From: Camarhynchus parvulus
Lineage: Eukaryota; Chordata; Aves; Passeriformes; Thraupidae
DNA: 64,000 bases
Assembly: GCF_901933205.1 (NCBI RefSeq)
Contig: NC_044600.1
Span: 6,052,501-6,116,500 of the forward strand
Direction: 5' to 3'
Shown here: one piece after another, positions 49,045 to 63,400 of the stretch
Numbering within the stretch: the stretch's first letter is position 1
Layout: the number at the start of each line of letters is the position of its first letter
Translations under genes and position numbers: made by a program
Notes under the pieces: generated by a model
Database searches by the model: none
The model's input: the letters and a program-made list of their open reading frames with translations, nothing else
Told to the model about the DNA's origin: nothing

Positions 49045-49078
<34 letters not shown>

Positions 49079-51378
49079 CAGTCCATGAGGGTTTTAATTC
49101 AGCAGCCAAATCACTGACTGCATGTTCCCAAGGACAAACAGGCATCACTGAGCCTGTGGGAGCTGTGGGAGCAGCTCCCAGGGACCCCCGAGCTCAGGGA
49201 ATCTGTGGCAATAAAAGATCATAACTGTGGCAAAGTAAAATACCAAATGGCATATAATAAAGCTTAGGAGTCATTTGGATCATTTGAAAAATGGAGAATT
49301 ATCCAAAGTAGGAGAAAATAGAGCAAGGAGGAGTCTGAGGTTTATTCAATTGTTACTGAAGAGAATTCCTGAACAGCAGCAGAACCAACCAGGGCCAGAA
49401 TCCTGGGCCCTGTGAACTCTGCTGTGCTCCTGTCCTTGAGACTATCAACAGGGTTTGTTTTCTCTCCAAGTCTTGCATCCATTTCTAGGAAACGAAGTCA
49501 GCAGGAACAGTGGGAGTTGTTCCCTTTTACGTATAACCAGCAAGGTTTGTACCTAAGCTCTGCTGTGGTCCCCTCTTCCAGGCTTGATGCCCCCAGGTCG
49601 GGAAATAATTAAAGGATATTAGTCATAAGGGCAGAAATGGTGGAATAAGGCAAGTGCCATCTGTGTCCTGCCCAGAGCACACACTTTCACTGGGGTGAGC
49701 TGTCAGGCAGCAGAACCAGCGCCACTGGCAGCACCTCAGACGTTGACACAGATGCTGTTTGAATTTCAGTTCTGCAGTGCCTCAGCTCCCTGGGCTGGGT
49801 CAGTTCTTCCCAGAACCAAACTCACACATTTTCAAAGGAACTTTCAGCTCAAATGAGGATTCATCCTGGCTAGACGGGAGCTGAGAGAGGCGGAACTTTC
49901 CCCCGTTAGACCGCAGGATGTGCGTGAAGCATCTGCTGCCTGCCCGTATTTTGGCTGGGCTGGAGGGGTGACCCTGGTGGACAGACAGAGGCAGAGCAGG
50001 GGGGCTCAGCCTCCCCAGCGCTGCTGCAGCAGCAATTCTCATTCCTCACAGCCTGTGGTGGGTGGCTTTGGCTTTTATGGCCAGCATCCAGCAGGCAGCA
50101 AGGATATCAGCTCCTGTTATTCCAGCTCATTTCCGTGTCTGCCTTCTGGCTCCTTTGTGGTGTGAATGCAGAAACTGCTGTGTGTGTGTGTAAAACACAA
50201 CATTCAGACACTTACAGAAAGGTTTAAAACTAATTTTTTTTTGATGTTTAAAAAACTAGCAGATGTAACTGAAATTCTGCTCAAGGACACAAGTGAACTG
50301 AGGAAGCAGTGAGAATTGTGTTTGTATGGGGGGAGGGTAATGAATAACAGAGTGGTCAGCAATTATCTGTTCCCATTTTCAATGTTTTTAGGTTTTATCC
50401 ACTCTGGAAGTTTCTCTGTAAGACCTGGATATTCTAAAGAGACTTTTCTGTGCAGCAAATCAGCATCACCAGTGCTGCCCCCTGTACCTGTCCCTCACCA
50501 TGCTGTGACTGGAATCTTTTCTGTCTGACACCACTGGATGGGAAGTTTCTCATAGGTGTTTCTATTATCAAGAAAAGCATTTCCTGCTGATGCTGGTCAG
50601 TTCTGGGCTATCATTAGACTGGCTTGGCCTTGTCCCAGCCCTCCTGCAGTGCCTAGGCTCTGTCAGTGCGTGCTGGGATGGCTGCAGTGCTCCTGGCAGG
50701 CAGCTCACCCTGACCAGCCCTATCTCAGGCTGAATGTGCTTCAGCTCATTCTTCTCCCCAAAAACCACCCTTGCCAAGGCCTTTCACAAAGCTGCCCCTC
50801 ACCAAGCCCAAAGGGTGCCCCTGGGAGCTCCCACAACCCCAGCTCACGTCCTGTCAGCCAGCTGAAGCAGCTGGAGCTGGGGCTGCCCAGGTCAGGGCTG
50901 CGTTGAAGTGTGCAGCTGAGGGATTTGTTATTTCAGCCAGCTCACACACTGCTGGCACCCAGACAGCTCATCCCTGTCCTCAGCAGCCTCACCTGTCACA
51001 GGGATCCAGTGTGATGCAGGCAGCACTGAAAGTCAGAGTAAGGAAAGCACCTGGAATGCAGAGATACAAGGGCACCTGGGACGGAGTGCTGCTCATTAGC
51101 AGGAAATGTCCCCCAACCACCCTGCCAGGGCACAGGGGCTCCTCCTCTCCCTCCCTGCACAGGCTCACAGCTGGGCAGGCTGTTGGAACTCAATCCATCT
51201 GCATGGAATTTGCTGGACTGAACTGCTAACAAATTTATTAGGAACCATTTCTTGCACGGCTATCACCAAATGTAGTTCTAGATTCAGAAGAACATTTCTG
51301 AGGTCCAGCAATCACAGAGTGTTTGGAAACAGGGCACACACACTGAAGTCAGTGTTGTTAGAACACAGAATTGACAAT
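48586..51378. other. intergenic, no gene seen
   Basis: Apart from the AATAAA plus poly(A) arrangement at 49011-49077, I recognise nothing in this stretch. The open frames are short and unlike any known protein. Confidence 0.6.
49011..49077 (+). repeat. AATAAA plus 30-base poly(A): possible retroposed 3' end
   Basis: AATAAA (49011-49016) is followed after 31 bases by an uninterrupted run of 30 A (49048-49077). This is the spacing of a polyadenylation signal and cleavage site, so the upstream sequence could be the 3' end of a processed retrocopy inserted on the plus strand. I found no coding similarity upstream and no obvious target-site duplication, so a plain A-microsatellite is the alternative. 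Confidence 0.4.
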
Positions 51379-51520
51379 CTCACACAGAATCACAAAATCA
51401 TGGAATTATCCAGGCTGGAAAAGATCTTTAAGATCACAAAGCCCGACCATCAACCCAGCACCACCACCACATTCTCCAGTAAATCCTGTCCTCAGGTGCC
51501 ACATCCACAGGGATGAATCA
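51379..51520 (-). mobile_element. CR1 LINE 3' end fragment
   Basis: The plus strand reads CACAGAATCACAAAATCATG, GAATTATCCAGGCTGGAAAA, GATCTTTAAGATCACAAAGC, then CCGACCATCAACCCAGCACC. This is the antisense of a CR1 3' end of a subfamily different from the one at 9753. It is short, diverged and non-coding. Confidence 0.85.
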
Positions 51521-54500
51521 GGATGCTGAATGCAAAATTCATCTTTCAGCAGAGTCTGTGCTATGGGATAAAATATAAATGTGAAGTGTTCCAATTATTT
51601 AGACATTCAAATATTTCAAGTTTTCGAACAGGTCCACAGGTTCACACAGGTTCATGGAGTGGGGTCAGTTCTGAAGCAGAATAAAAGATAAAGAGACATT
51701 GAGTCATATCCCAAAGTGTAGTCAACCCTCAGTAAATAACCACCCAGCATGTCACATGCCTCAATTTAGGAGCATTTAAAAGCAAAAATCATGTGCATAA
51801 TCAGTCCAACCACTAAGTCACAGCAAAGGTAATGGTAAAAAGAGCTCTTGTACTTTGACTTTTGCATGCAGCTGAGAAAATTGTCTGTTTCAGGGGAGTC
51901 CCAGCTCTGTGTTGTGTTGTGATTGTACAACTGTAACTTTGTCCCTCAGTGATGTGCACACTTATATTTATGGATTGCCTGGGATGGATTTTTGTGTCAT
52001 CAATCACACCAGCACAGCAGGAAGGCTGATTCTGCCAGGGATATTTACAAATTCCACCTCAGGCAAGGTGCAAGGGTGCAGACATTTCACCAGGGAGGCT
52101 GGAAGTGGTGATGCTACAATTCTACCCCATGATTCAGATCCTGCTCCAGAGTTAGGAATTACTTGTCTACTGCAAAATATCTCTCTTGAGCACATAGAAA
52201 TCTGAAATAGGCAGCATCATCAGCAACATTAGTTGGCTGATTAAATCCTTTTCTGACCAAATCCATCTCTTCTGTCTGAGGCTGCCATTCCCACCTCCCT
52301 GAAAGATTTGGTGAACCACAGAGGACTGTCACAGCACCCAAACAAGAGCAATGCCTGATTTTATCTGGTTGAAAGCCCATGAAATCCACTTTACTCTAAG
52401 TAGATGTTGACCTCTTTTACAATAACTGGTATTTTTAAACATCCATATTCGTCAAGACCTTTCTGAACTGATGAAATATTCATCCAAATCCCTCTGCATG
52501 GGGAAATGAACTTGATACTTGTGCTCAGACCCTTCTCCTGCCCTGGCTCATCAGCTTGCACAGCCCACACAGAGGATCAGAATTTAAATTCTATTTCCAG
52601 TTAAAATAAATACATGTTCTGTTATGCACACTTTGGTTCATATCTCAGCTCCTTGTGTTAGGCTTGACACCCAGCATGAAAATGTTACCAGTATGTACAG
52701 AATTTGCTTATATTAAACCCAGGTCAATATATTATGCCTGATTAATATAAATTTGGAAAATGTTGTTAGTTTGACAGAAGGCAGAGCTCTGTTCCGGGCT
52801 TTGTCACTGGCCTGGGAAAATCTGCTTTCTGCTGCTCTCTAATCTCCAGTTCATGACCTTTCCTGTGCTTGGGTGCCAGCTCTTCTGGATAAATGCTGTC
52901 TGCAGGTACAGTGCTGGGGGGCTGACCTGGCTGAGGCTCTCCTTGAGCGCCAACACACTGCTCAGGGCCACCCCACCCGTGCTGCAGCCTCCTGTGTTCT
53001 GGTGCATGGTGAAGCGAGGAAAAACCCTACCCACAGCTTCTTTGCAACTGCTCAGGGAAAGAGTGACTTGGGATTTCTAAGATAGCCACTGCCCTGACTG
53101 TCTTGGTAGCAGGGATCGTCTCCAGTGGTTGACGTGTTTAATTTCAGAGCAGAAAAATCCCTCTTGTCTGCTACACTGCTGAATTATTCAGCAGTTCCTG
53201 TTTTCCTTGTAAAAAGCTGAGAGAGGATGCTAAACAAGGTAGGAATATCAAAGGTCCTTTCCCCTGAACACCCCATGTGGGGTGCAGCAGTTGTTTTATG
53301 ATCCCTCCATTCCCACAAGAGAATTCAGAAAGCAGAAACCTTGTCTAAATAAAGACAACCTTGGCAAGGCACACGATTCCAGGCAGAGATTTCTGTCAAG
53401 GCAGCGCGGTCACCGCAAGGCCACGGGGCAGGAACGGCGAGCGGAGGAACGGGAGAGACATTTCTGTGGAAACAAACAAGGGAAGGAGCTGATGGTGAGA
53501 GATGCGTGTGAGTGCAGGGGCTGCCGCTCTGCTGCCCAGGGGAGCGCTCCAAGAATGGTTATTTCCTGACAGGCTCTCTCCAGAGCAGGGTTCCCAGCCT
53601 TTGCACCCCAGGAGCAAAGCAGCACCAGTGCTTGTAAACACTCTGCACACATCACAGAGCTTAGGGTGCCTCGTGTGTGTGTTAACCCTAACCCTACCTG
53701 TATGGTAATTTATTCTAGGGTCTGAATTTCCCTTGGAAAGATGGCATTCCTTCAGGAACTCAAAAGAAGTGGGATTTCAGCTGCGTGGAGCTCAGGGAGA
53801 ACAGAGAGTGAGCACAGACAGGGGTGGTTTGGGCCAGCAGCAGCTTCTCACAATGTGAGTTCTGCCAGTGATGATAGACCAGGCACATGAGCCTTCTCCC
53901 TAACCCAGCCAGGTGGGTCCACACAGACCTGAGACTAATTTACTTTAAATCAGGACCTTGGAAAGTAGAACCCCATGCAGAAATGTCCCTGCTGTTTAAT
54001 ACAGACTATATTTAATACAGTAAATATAATCTTACATCAACTATAACTGCCACTCAATCAGTGTGGAACTCATGATAGTTGGGGTGAAAATGGGATTGGC
54101 AGGAAATGTTCTGAGATACCCTAAACAGAAACTGGAAATAAAAGAGTGAAGAGCTGAGCAGGTCCTTTCATCCTTTGGCGGGAGCTGACAGGAGTAGGTG
54201 CCAGGAGTAGGCAGAAAATTTTATCAGATATTTGGATGTTCATTCCACTCCAGACACATGGTTTCTCCTACCTACATCAAGGGAATAGAAGAGTAAGTGA
54301 GGTGAACCCAGCTGACCCCACCAGTCCCTGCAGGAGACAGAACCCTGTGAGAGCTCCTGTCCTGTCTCACATGCTGCACAAAAATGTGATTATGGATTTT
54401 TCTTCTTCTTCCTCTGTTGTCTTTTTGCTGAAGAAATTAAGTTAATGCATCTTTAAGGCCAGATTTCTTTGCAAAGGTTGTATCTTGCAAAATCCTCTTG

Positions 54501-57405
54501 ACTCTGGAGCATTTCTAAACTCTCTGCTGTTCTGCAGTTTTGCTGATCTCAGAGCTGGTGACACACTCCTGAATTCTTCTGGAAGCCACTTGTGACAAAC
54601 CAACAATACAGTGTGGATCAAACAGGCCCTCTACTCCCTCCACCATCCTTACTTCTGTATCACACAGATGCTCTGAAGACAAAACCCTCAGGTTTCTGAT
54701 CCTCAGATGCCTGACCCAGCACTGGAATTAAAATGCTGACCATAAAAGCAAGGTACCAAGGTCATGGAGTGCATGCTCCCCTGTCAGGAGTCAGAACACA
54801 GTTCCCCAGGGTCCTGTGAGGTACATGCAATTACAGAGGCAAACACAGAAGCCCTTTCTGCTCAGACAGGGTTTGTGGCTATTGTCCTTAAATGAAAAAT
54901 ACCAGTGTGGTCAGGAAGATGACATATAATCTAATTTTGTACTGGATTCCCACTTAGAAACAGCAGAAAATATCCATCCCAAGGTCAGGAACGAAGACAA
55001 ATAAATAAATAAATATGTAAATACTGTAATTTGTCTGGGTTGCAGTCACTGCAAAATGGCCACTAAATTCAGTAGGGTGAGTAAAACTTTACAGTTTGGT
55101 TGTTATTTTGGAACACTGACAACTGATATCATCTTGCAAAGAAGAGTGATTCATCCAAGTGCTCAGAGGCTGGGAGCCCTGGACAGGTTCTGAGGCTGAT
55201 GACCAACATAAACAGGCTGTAAATTCAGGAGGTAATAGTGCAAGTCAAAGGAAAAGAGGGAGAGAAAGGAAAGCATATGGCCAGAGTTGGAGAAGTAGAT
55301 AAAAGTTCGAGCAGTGAAAACAAATCCAGAAATTCAGGCAGGGAAATATTTGCTCCTGCCTGAGCACATGCAGCAAATCCTGCTGAGGAGATTGTGTGGG
55401 ACATCATTCACAGAGCCTCAAATGGAAACTGAGCTCAGGCTCCTCTGAACTAATGGAATCTGCAAAGCCTCATCCATAGTGAGGACCAAGCAGACCCTTG
55501 ACTTGAACTCTGGAGGAGTCCAATTACAGATTCTGTGCCTCTGACCCTCTCCAGCAAACACCTCCTCCAGGCTGCTCTGCAGCAGCTCCACTGTCTGGTG
55601 ATGGCTGACACAGCTCAAGGATTGTACACAGATTTTAAAATGTGAACTGAAGGATTTTGTTCGAGAGCTTGACCAACACTGAGGCATAAAGGAGGTTGTG
55701 AAGCCATGTAGAGACAGGAGTGGTGTTCCCCTGGAGCTGGCAGGGGCTGGAACTGTGTACAGGTGGCTTCAGGGCTTCACCTCTGCCAGGTAGGCAGCAG
55801 ATTATTGAAACCATTTTACTGATTGCATGTTATATGGTGAGCTGTGCTTTTATTGATTTTATTGATTGCATGTTACATGGCAATCTCCTCTTCCCTGCAG
55901 AGGAGTTTGCACATCAACATAATTTATTTTTGGCCTTGACAGCTTCTAACTTCTGTGGTGAGTGAGAGCACTTGTCAAAACCCACTCAGATGTAGGTAAA
56001 GATATCACTCTTAATGGCTGAACACAGCACTGGTAACTAATTTCAGTTATCTTTGAGATCTCATGACAAAAATAATTATGTCTGAGAGAGTATTATTGCT
56101 ACAGACGTCCACAGCCCAGGGCAGGTTGTGCAGAATGACACAGGTTTCTCTGTGCAAAATAACACAGCACTGAGAGCTGTGTTCTCTCAGGAGAAGAAGT
56201 TACTGAGGAAATTGAAGTGGACTGAGGTGGAGTACTGATCCTGCACAGTGAGGATGCGTCTTGTGCATCAATACACCTCCAGTTTGTGTCCCTTGCCTTT
56301 CAGGAGTCACACTGGAGACTCTCTCCAAACAGACCATGCCCAGCACTCATTGCAAACAAGAGGCTGGGGCTGCTGGGGCCAGAAGCAAGAGAATTGCTGC
56401 ATTCCTTCCCATGCTGTCCCAGCCCTGGCTCCTCAGGCAGCACAGTGAAACCTCCCAGTGATGCTGAAAGGAAGGAACCAGTGTGGATCTGCAAACCCAG
56501 CCTGGACATGGAGGTAAAGAAGGGTTGAATGCACCACAGGGATGTACAAACAGCTAAACCCCAGGTGGGCAGAGGGGAGGTAGAGGCTGGAATTTGGGAG
56601 AGAGCTGATGCTGGCAGAAGATAACAAGGCATCAGAGTAGGGAATTCAGCCTGGAGTAAGTTTTTCTTGGGAAGAGCTATCTGTGTTTGCCAGCACAGTG
56701 TGTATTGACAGTCTGCAGCTGTGGACAAAGCTGAGTGTGGATTTACCTCCTGTCTGAGCAGAAATCATGGGCTGGGAAAGTACTTGTTCTGGCAAGCAAG
56801 AGTAGAGAGCTTACATTGGAGAGCTGGGTGACACAGGCACAAAGACAACCCAGAACCCATAGTTAATTGTTGGTGAAGATTTACCCTTTGTCCTTATTAA
56901 CTTGCCTTTAAACAGACATGATAAATGCTGTTCATTACTCAAATGTATTCTGAAGGAGTCTAAACTTCCCCAGCTCACCCTTTAATCATCCTCTGGCTTA
57001 CACATTTGTCTTTCCTTCCAAGATGCTGGTAATAAATAAATGCTGTTTAAATGGTCACAGTGCTGTGGCAAGCCTGCAAGCCCATACGTCTTGTCTTTGG
57101 GTGGTTGGTGTTTTTTAACTGCCTCTATATTTCTTAATTTAAAGACTTGAGGCGTTCAGTACTTGTTTCCTGCCTCGAGATGTCTGGTGAAATGTCTGCT
57201 GACATCTTGTCTCTAGTGTTAGTGCCAATGGCAGGTGAATAAGCAAAATGAGAGAGCAGCTGCCTGGAGCCTGGGCCCCAGCACACGGATAAGGGAGAAG
57301 TGCTGCTCATTTGTCTCCTTCTTGTCCTCCATGACTGGACATGAAGAGAAGGTGTGAGCTTATAGCTGATGTATATTTATATTTAATTAAAAGCTTTTTT
57401 ACTCT
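51521..57405. other. intergenic, no gene seen
   Basis: I recognise no exon, RNA gene or mobile element. There is a short AAAT run (about 54999-55018) and an 18-base near-identical direct repeat, TGATTGCATGTTAYATGG, near 55820 and 55864. A two-unit CCCTAA match occurs at 53682-53697. Confidence 0.55.
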
Positions 57406-57477
57406 AAGGATGATCAAACACGGGAACAACTTGACATAAGAGGCTGTGGAGGCTCCATCCTTGGAGATATAATAGCC
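57406..57477 (+). mobile_element. degenerate CR1 LINE fragment
   Basis: The plus strand has AAGGATGATCAAACACGGGA, ACAACTTGACATAAGAGGCT, GTGGAGGCTCCATCCTTGGA, GATAT. This aligns with the CR1 segment whose consensus runs 'gatcaaacattggaacaggc' then 'gttgtggagtctcc' then 'ggagatattcaa'. It is short and diverged, in sense orientation. Confidence 0.6.
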
Positions 57478-60400
57478 TTTAAAATATAAAGAGAATCAAC
57501 AAGACTGAATATTCTCTCTGCTGCAAAGCAAGAAACAGTGCTGGCACCAAAACCATCTCAGTGCTGGAGTGAAAGAGGAGCTGATGTCTCAGCAGCAACA
57601 GGAGGCAACAACACCCATCTATCTCCAAGATTTTTGCCAGCTTGGAAAACTGGAGGCTGGAAACATGACCAGAATCATCTAGGATAATCTCAGGAAAGTA
57701 CAGAACAATTAATTAATAACCTGTTTCTGGAACCTCTGGAATGGTGGATCTGTGGCTGATTAATTGTGGTGGTGTGTTCCCCAGGACTGATCATGTCAGC
57801 TGTACTGATTTCCATGGAGGGAGTTCAATCCCTGACTTGGGGAAGTGTTGGTAGAGAAGTTCTATGATGAAAGGAAATTTGAGCTTTTAAGATATTTGGA
57901 TCATTAAGAAAGAGTTATTATGTGCAGATTGATTCATCAACTTGTGCTTTTAAGTTAATGAGCTCTGTTTGGCAATTGCAATCTCTCCTTTTTCTGGACT
58001 GCAAGCAGTAATCAATCAAAACCCAGCTCTGAAGTGACTGGAGAAGCACCAACAGCAAACTGTGCCCTTGGCAGGGATCTGGATATTCACTGGAACCTGC
58101 AAAGAGCTCTGGCTGTCTGAAGAACCTTCCCATCTTACACACTGCTGAATCACCAGCCTGGGGTTGTTCTGGGACAGGCAACAAGAGTGGAGACAACTTT
58201 ACCTGTCAGAGAGCTGTCAAGCACTGAAGAGAAAGGAATTCCTTTGTTGGGACTTTTCTGGCAAAAAGCTCAAGGGGCTCACCATGTATTGGACAAGTCT
58301 TCACATGAATTGCAAATCCAAAAGCAGAGAACTGCAAGGTGCCAGTATATACTCTCTTTATTTTCCAAGCACTCACCAGAGTTAAAACTTTTCCATGCAG
58401 TTTCTCCACAGTCTCCTTGGTCAAGCTGTAAATCAAGGATAAAATTCTCTCAATGACTCCTAGACAAATGAATGGAGGCATCACAGCTATTCCACATGAT
58501 TGTAGTTATCCAAGTCCTGGAGCTGAGTTCCTGTGGTCTGTTCCTACCTGGCAGAATGTTTCCATGAGCACTCAAAGCTGCACTCAGACATCATTTATCT
58601 ATCAAGTCAGAAAATATTTTAATTTTTGAAAGAAAAATACCAGAACTAGCACCACCCCAAGGTCTCATAGGAGAACTTGCTGGAATTCCTTATGGATGGA
58701 AAGAAGCCTCAATAGCTAACATTTGTGGAGGAAAAATGTTAGTTTGACTGAAAACAAAAGCAAAACTTGTTCTAAAGCCAGGACTGAGCTGGAATTTCTT
58801 TCTAGTGTTTGCAAAGGATAATAAAATTAAGCACCAGGAAAATATCACATCTCACAATGATGAATATGATTACATCAGACTTTCTAAATACAGCTTGATG
58901 AATATGTGCAATAAATAAATACAGAAATAAACACAAGGGAAAAAAGTCAGAAGTCATTTGACTTTAGGTAGTACAACTCTAAAGACCATTTGTGTTGTGC
59001 ATCAACTCTTCTGCGGGGTTTTTCCAGCCAGAATTACAAAGTACTTCACAAACTTGGATCAGCTCCTCATGCTTTGAATGATTTGGGGAAATATTTCCCT
59101 TTGAACATGGGAGATAATTGAGCCATGGAAATGAGCAGAGGTGAAGGAGTGATCAGTGGCACAGGCAGGGACAGCCTCCTCTCCCTCCCTCTCAGCATGA
59201 AGGTGCTTTGGCATCAAACAGCAGCACAGCAGCCACGAGCCAGTGCTTGGATCTGCTGCAGGCACAAACAGCCACTGACCAACCTGATAAACCAATTTTG
59301 CCTGAGTAAAAAGGCAAAGCTTTAGTAATAAAATTAGCGTTAGTAAAATGCTTTGTTCAGGTCAGCACCATTGCTCAGGAAAGATACACAGCGCAGGTAT
59401 GAGAACCTGTGAATTTCAGATGGTTCACTGGCATGTTTTAGGGTGCTGTGAACACTCTGTCTCCAGTGGAAGGGATTCTGGGTTCCCCCCCCCAGAGCAG
59501 TAAGGGCTGAACTCCTCAGTTCAGAAAGGAATTCCTGGGAGCATCCCCAGTTTGACTCCTCTGGACTCCTGCAAACGTTCCTCATTCTCAGGGAAGGACA
59601 CAGAAATCATGCACACAATTAGAGCTCATGCTGAATTCACTCTGTCTTAACCCCTGTCATGGCTGAGGATGTGCTTTCTAACACATTTTCCAGAGGATAA
59701 TGTTGTTAGCAACTCTGTGGCATTATTTAATTTGATTTTAATCTGCTAATAAGCCACAAAACATCATCAGAGACCCTCCTGATGCTACTCATAGCTGACC
59801 TCCTTTCTGTGGGATGTGCAAATGTCCATCCACATCACCCCAAAACAACATGGCCTGCTGCTCTTGACTGCAATACTTGTCCCAGCCTACCTGGCTTCTG
59901 CTGCTTTTGGCTCTGTCTTCCCTCCCTGTGAATCCCTGCAGCTGCTCTGGAGCAATTTTAGTTATCAACAGACAGCTCAAGTTCCAAGAACACAAAGTAA
60001 GTAAACCATTAACGGTGCCTGTACCAAATTAAAACCTCTCTAATCTTTGTACTTCTATCTTTATTTATTCTACTAATTTCATGGCTGGAACAAGTCTAAA
60101 TATAAACAAAACACTCTCCACTATCCATCCACACAGTTCACAGTCTTGGCTCCAAGGAAATGTGCTGACACAGTTAAAGGAAACCCACAGTAGCAAAATC
60201 CAGCAGTTTTCACCCTTTCCTAAATGACCACTCAAATGCTGTGAACTGGGATGAACTCCGGAATCTTCAGCCCATTAAATAACATAGAAAATGGAGCATG
60301 TTCATCATTCTCTGATGAGTCTTCCCACCTCTGAGGGCTTCTCCAGAGCCTTTGTCAGGCAAGAACACAGACAATCAGATCTGAAATCCCTGGCACTGAA

Positions 60401-63400
60401 ATTACCCAGTGGATGGAAGATTAATTTCTTCTCTTCTAGACAAGACTGTCAAGATGGAATATCTAGAAACTCTTCATAGCAATGTGTTTTTAAGACACTG
60501 GAGTTATCTCTTATTGAAAGTGGTTGAAAAATCCATCCAGCAACCTTTCAGAAGTGAACATTACAATGCTGTGTATGCACAGGCAGATGGAGGAATGGAT
60601 GATTTCATGGGTTCTTTTTATTTCCAAATGCTGTAACTCTGCTGCTTTCCTTTCCCCTGTCCACATCAGCCAGCCCACACTCTGAACACAACCACAGAGG
60701 AAATGCATCAAGGCAGGAGTTCTTAATAGTCACTAAAAATGATTCTAAAAATGGATAAATGTTTGCAGTGATCTAGACAGTAAAATACTGCAAAATACTT
60801 TTTTTTCTGCTTGTACCAAACAATTTTTTGAGAATGACTAATACACTATTTCCACTGGCTCCAAAACACACAGGTACAAATTATTGCTTGAGAGAAGGGA
60901 AACATCTGTTCTCCCCCAGCCTATTGCCTTAAGACTGTGAGGTTTGAAATCCTCCATTTCTAAATGTTAATGACCCATGTGTGGGGTTGGTTGACCAACC
61001 ATGCATGGCCACAGAGAGGAGAGTTTCTGTTGAGAAGTTTCTTTCTTCTAACACAGCATGAAGAAATTTCAGTCACCTGGGTCATCATGGTCCTCTGAGG
61101 CTCCTCTAAGAGTCATCAAATTCAGTCTCCTTAGCAAACAGTAAAACACAAGGTAAATGTCATTAAAATGTTGGGGCTTGTGCAAAAAGCATTGTGGGAA
61201 GGAATATTTCAACATCCTGCCATTATAATTTTCTGTGTCTATGACACTGTAAGCTGCTTCCACACTGCCTAATTAACACAGTCATTAATATCCTGTTACG
61301 GGAACCAGAATGTGTTGGGAGTGTTCCGCGGGGTTTTTGCTGACTGGCTTTATTTATTCACACAGCTATGGTGAATTCATTATCACATTCCCTGAATGTG
61401 CCCCATCCTTGTGGTGAAAATCTGTCTGTGGTAAGAGGATGATCCTCGACTAAACAAGCAGCTTTTTACATCTTGCCTGTCCCACACGCCTCCTGGATCC
61501 TTCAAGACTAAGGGAGGCCACTGCCAGGTTCTACTTTGGTCCCTGAAACACAATCCATGGCAATTTTGCCCAGTAACACCTGCACTGGATGATATTAGCA
61601 TGCAGGCTGCCTTGCTGTGCAAATAAACTCTCTTCAAGCTTGCCAACTGCTCATGGAAGTAGAAATCTTTCATAAAATCTTCCAGACCTAATTAACTTAT
61701 CTGAAGTGCTGTAAAATTTACATCCTTTCTCTGGAGAGCCCATTGCTTTGGCTGCCCACCCCACCTTTAAAATCCTGTGTTTTGTTCCTTGACTGCAGTT
61801 TTGGGACTCGAGGCTTCAGCCCTGGCATTTCATTATGCCTCCGCTGGGCATCAGGGATGGAACAGGCTGTTCTCCCAGGATTCTCTCTAGCAATGTAGCT
61901 CTGAGAAAGGAGTTTTGGTGGCTTCAGGCAAGCTGTAGCTTGGCATCAGTCCCCTTTTGACTGATACGGCCAAACCGGTCAGAAGAATTCAGTAGTCCCT
62001 CATTGTCACCTCTTTGTGCCATTGCAAAAATTTTTACCTGGTACAGCTGCAAAAACTAGCAGGAGTTGTGTGGGGGAAAGGAATATCTGGGTGAATGAGG
62101 CAGGGAAATGATAGTTCTTGCTCTCAGACAGCTTGTGACCCTCTGAGCATGGCAGGAAATGGAGCCCTCTGACATTCTGGCTTTAGGCTCTGAGTGTAAT
62201 GCAAGAGATATCACAAATCATTAGGAACAGTTCTTTGCAATTTCCACCACCAGCTCATACAAGCCCAGTAAAAACCATCACAGAAAAGGATTGGGTTGTT
62301 TTCTCCCCTCCTTTCTATTCCTACTGGAAGAGGCACAGGGCACGTTTCTGGACAAAGGGGTTTCTTTCTTTCAGCCCTCAGGCCACTGAGTTTAAAGCTA
62401 ACTCAGATACTCTGGCCCACGTGGCAGCCTGTACTTTGGGTATAGCTCTGTTGTCTGACCTCCCTGACATCCCAAGATTCTTTCTCAACACCTGCTCCAG
62501 TTTGAATTTTAATTCCTAAATCTACTTTGAAGATAAACATGTTGAATCCATGGCCTGAGACAGAGCTATGACACCATTTAATGCTATTTCTAATCTTGCT
62601 TCTTATACAAGTCAGTATTCCTTAACACCCACTAAGAAGTTCTCATATGGGATATACAAAAGTCAAACCTCCCAATTACAAGAAAGAGCCACTGAGGGGA
62701 AAATCCCCCAAAGGAGAACCCAGATAAGGCATCTACCTTTTCCTCCTTGGCTTCTAGGGCTGCAAAGTTATCAGTTCCCATCAGACCTCACCAAACAAAC
62801 CCATCCAGTCTGAGGCTGTAACATTGCTTTCTGCTGAGACCACAGGGGCAAGCAAAAGCTTTGATCAACTAACCACTGCAAACTTTTATTTATTTTTAAT
62901 TTCCTTTTTACATAGCAGGCATGGCTTGCAACAAAAGGTCATTTGAAAAAAGCGATTTGGCCAGTGCACAGAGCAGCAATGTTTTCCACAGCACACTCAG
63001 CTCAGCTGTGCCAGGGCTAGGATGGCTACCAGGGGGTTATGGTCATTACTGTCATCCAGACTTTTGGCTACTCTGATTTTTTATTCAGTTTTTGGAATGG
63101 GATGGGTTGACACAGAATAAACCTCTGCCTGGGAAGTCTGGTAGATGCCTTTGAGATGTTTTCTTGGTGCCTGTTTCACTGGCCACACAATTACAGAGTT
63201 CATTCTGTCCCATTTCTTACATAACTGGTAAAATTTCAATTTCAAATCCATGAGTAACCAAGTGATACAAATTCCTAGGGACAGTGGAAGACAACAGAGA
63301 GCTGGTGCAGCTGTGATTGCAGAGAGGTCTGGCACAGGTTTCTATCTAAGCCAGTACCACAGCACCTGGATTAACCCCATGGCCAAACTTCTCCTCTTTT

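Noticed and set aside
53682..53697. Telomere-like TTAACCCTAACCCTAC.
   Set aside because: It has only about two units, too few for an interstitial telomeric array or fusion point; chance is sufficient.
60409..60636. A 75-codon forward frame in the upstream flank that reads like an ordinary protein.
   Set aside because: I recognise no family, it lacks convincing splice sites, and open frames of this length are expected by chance.
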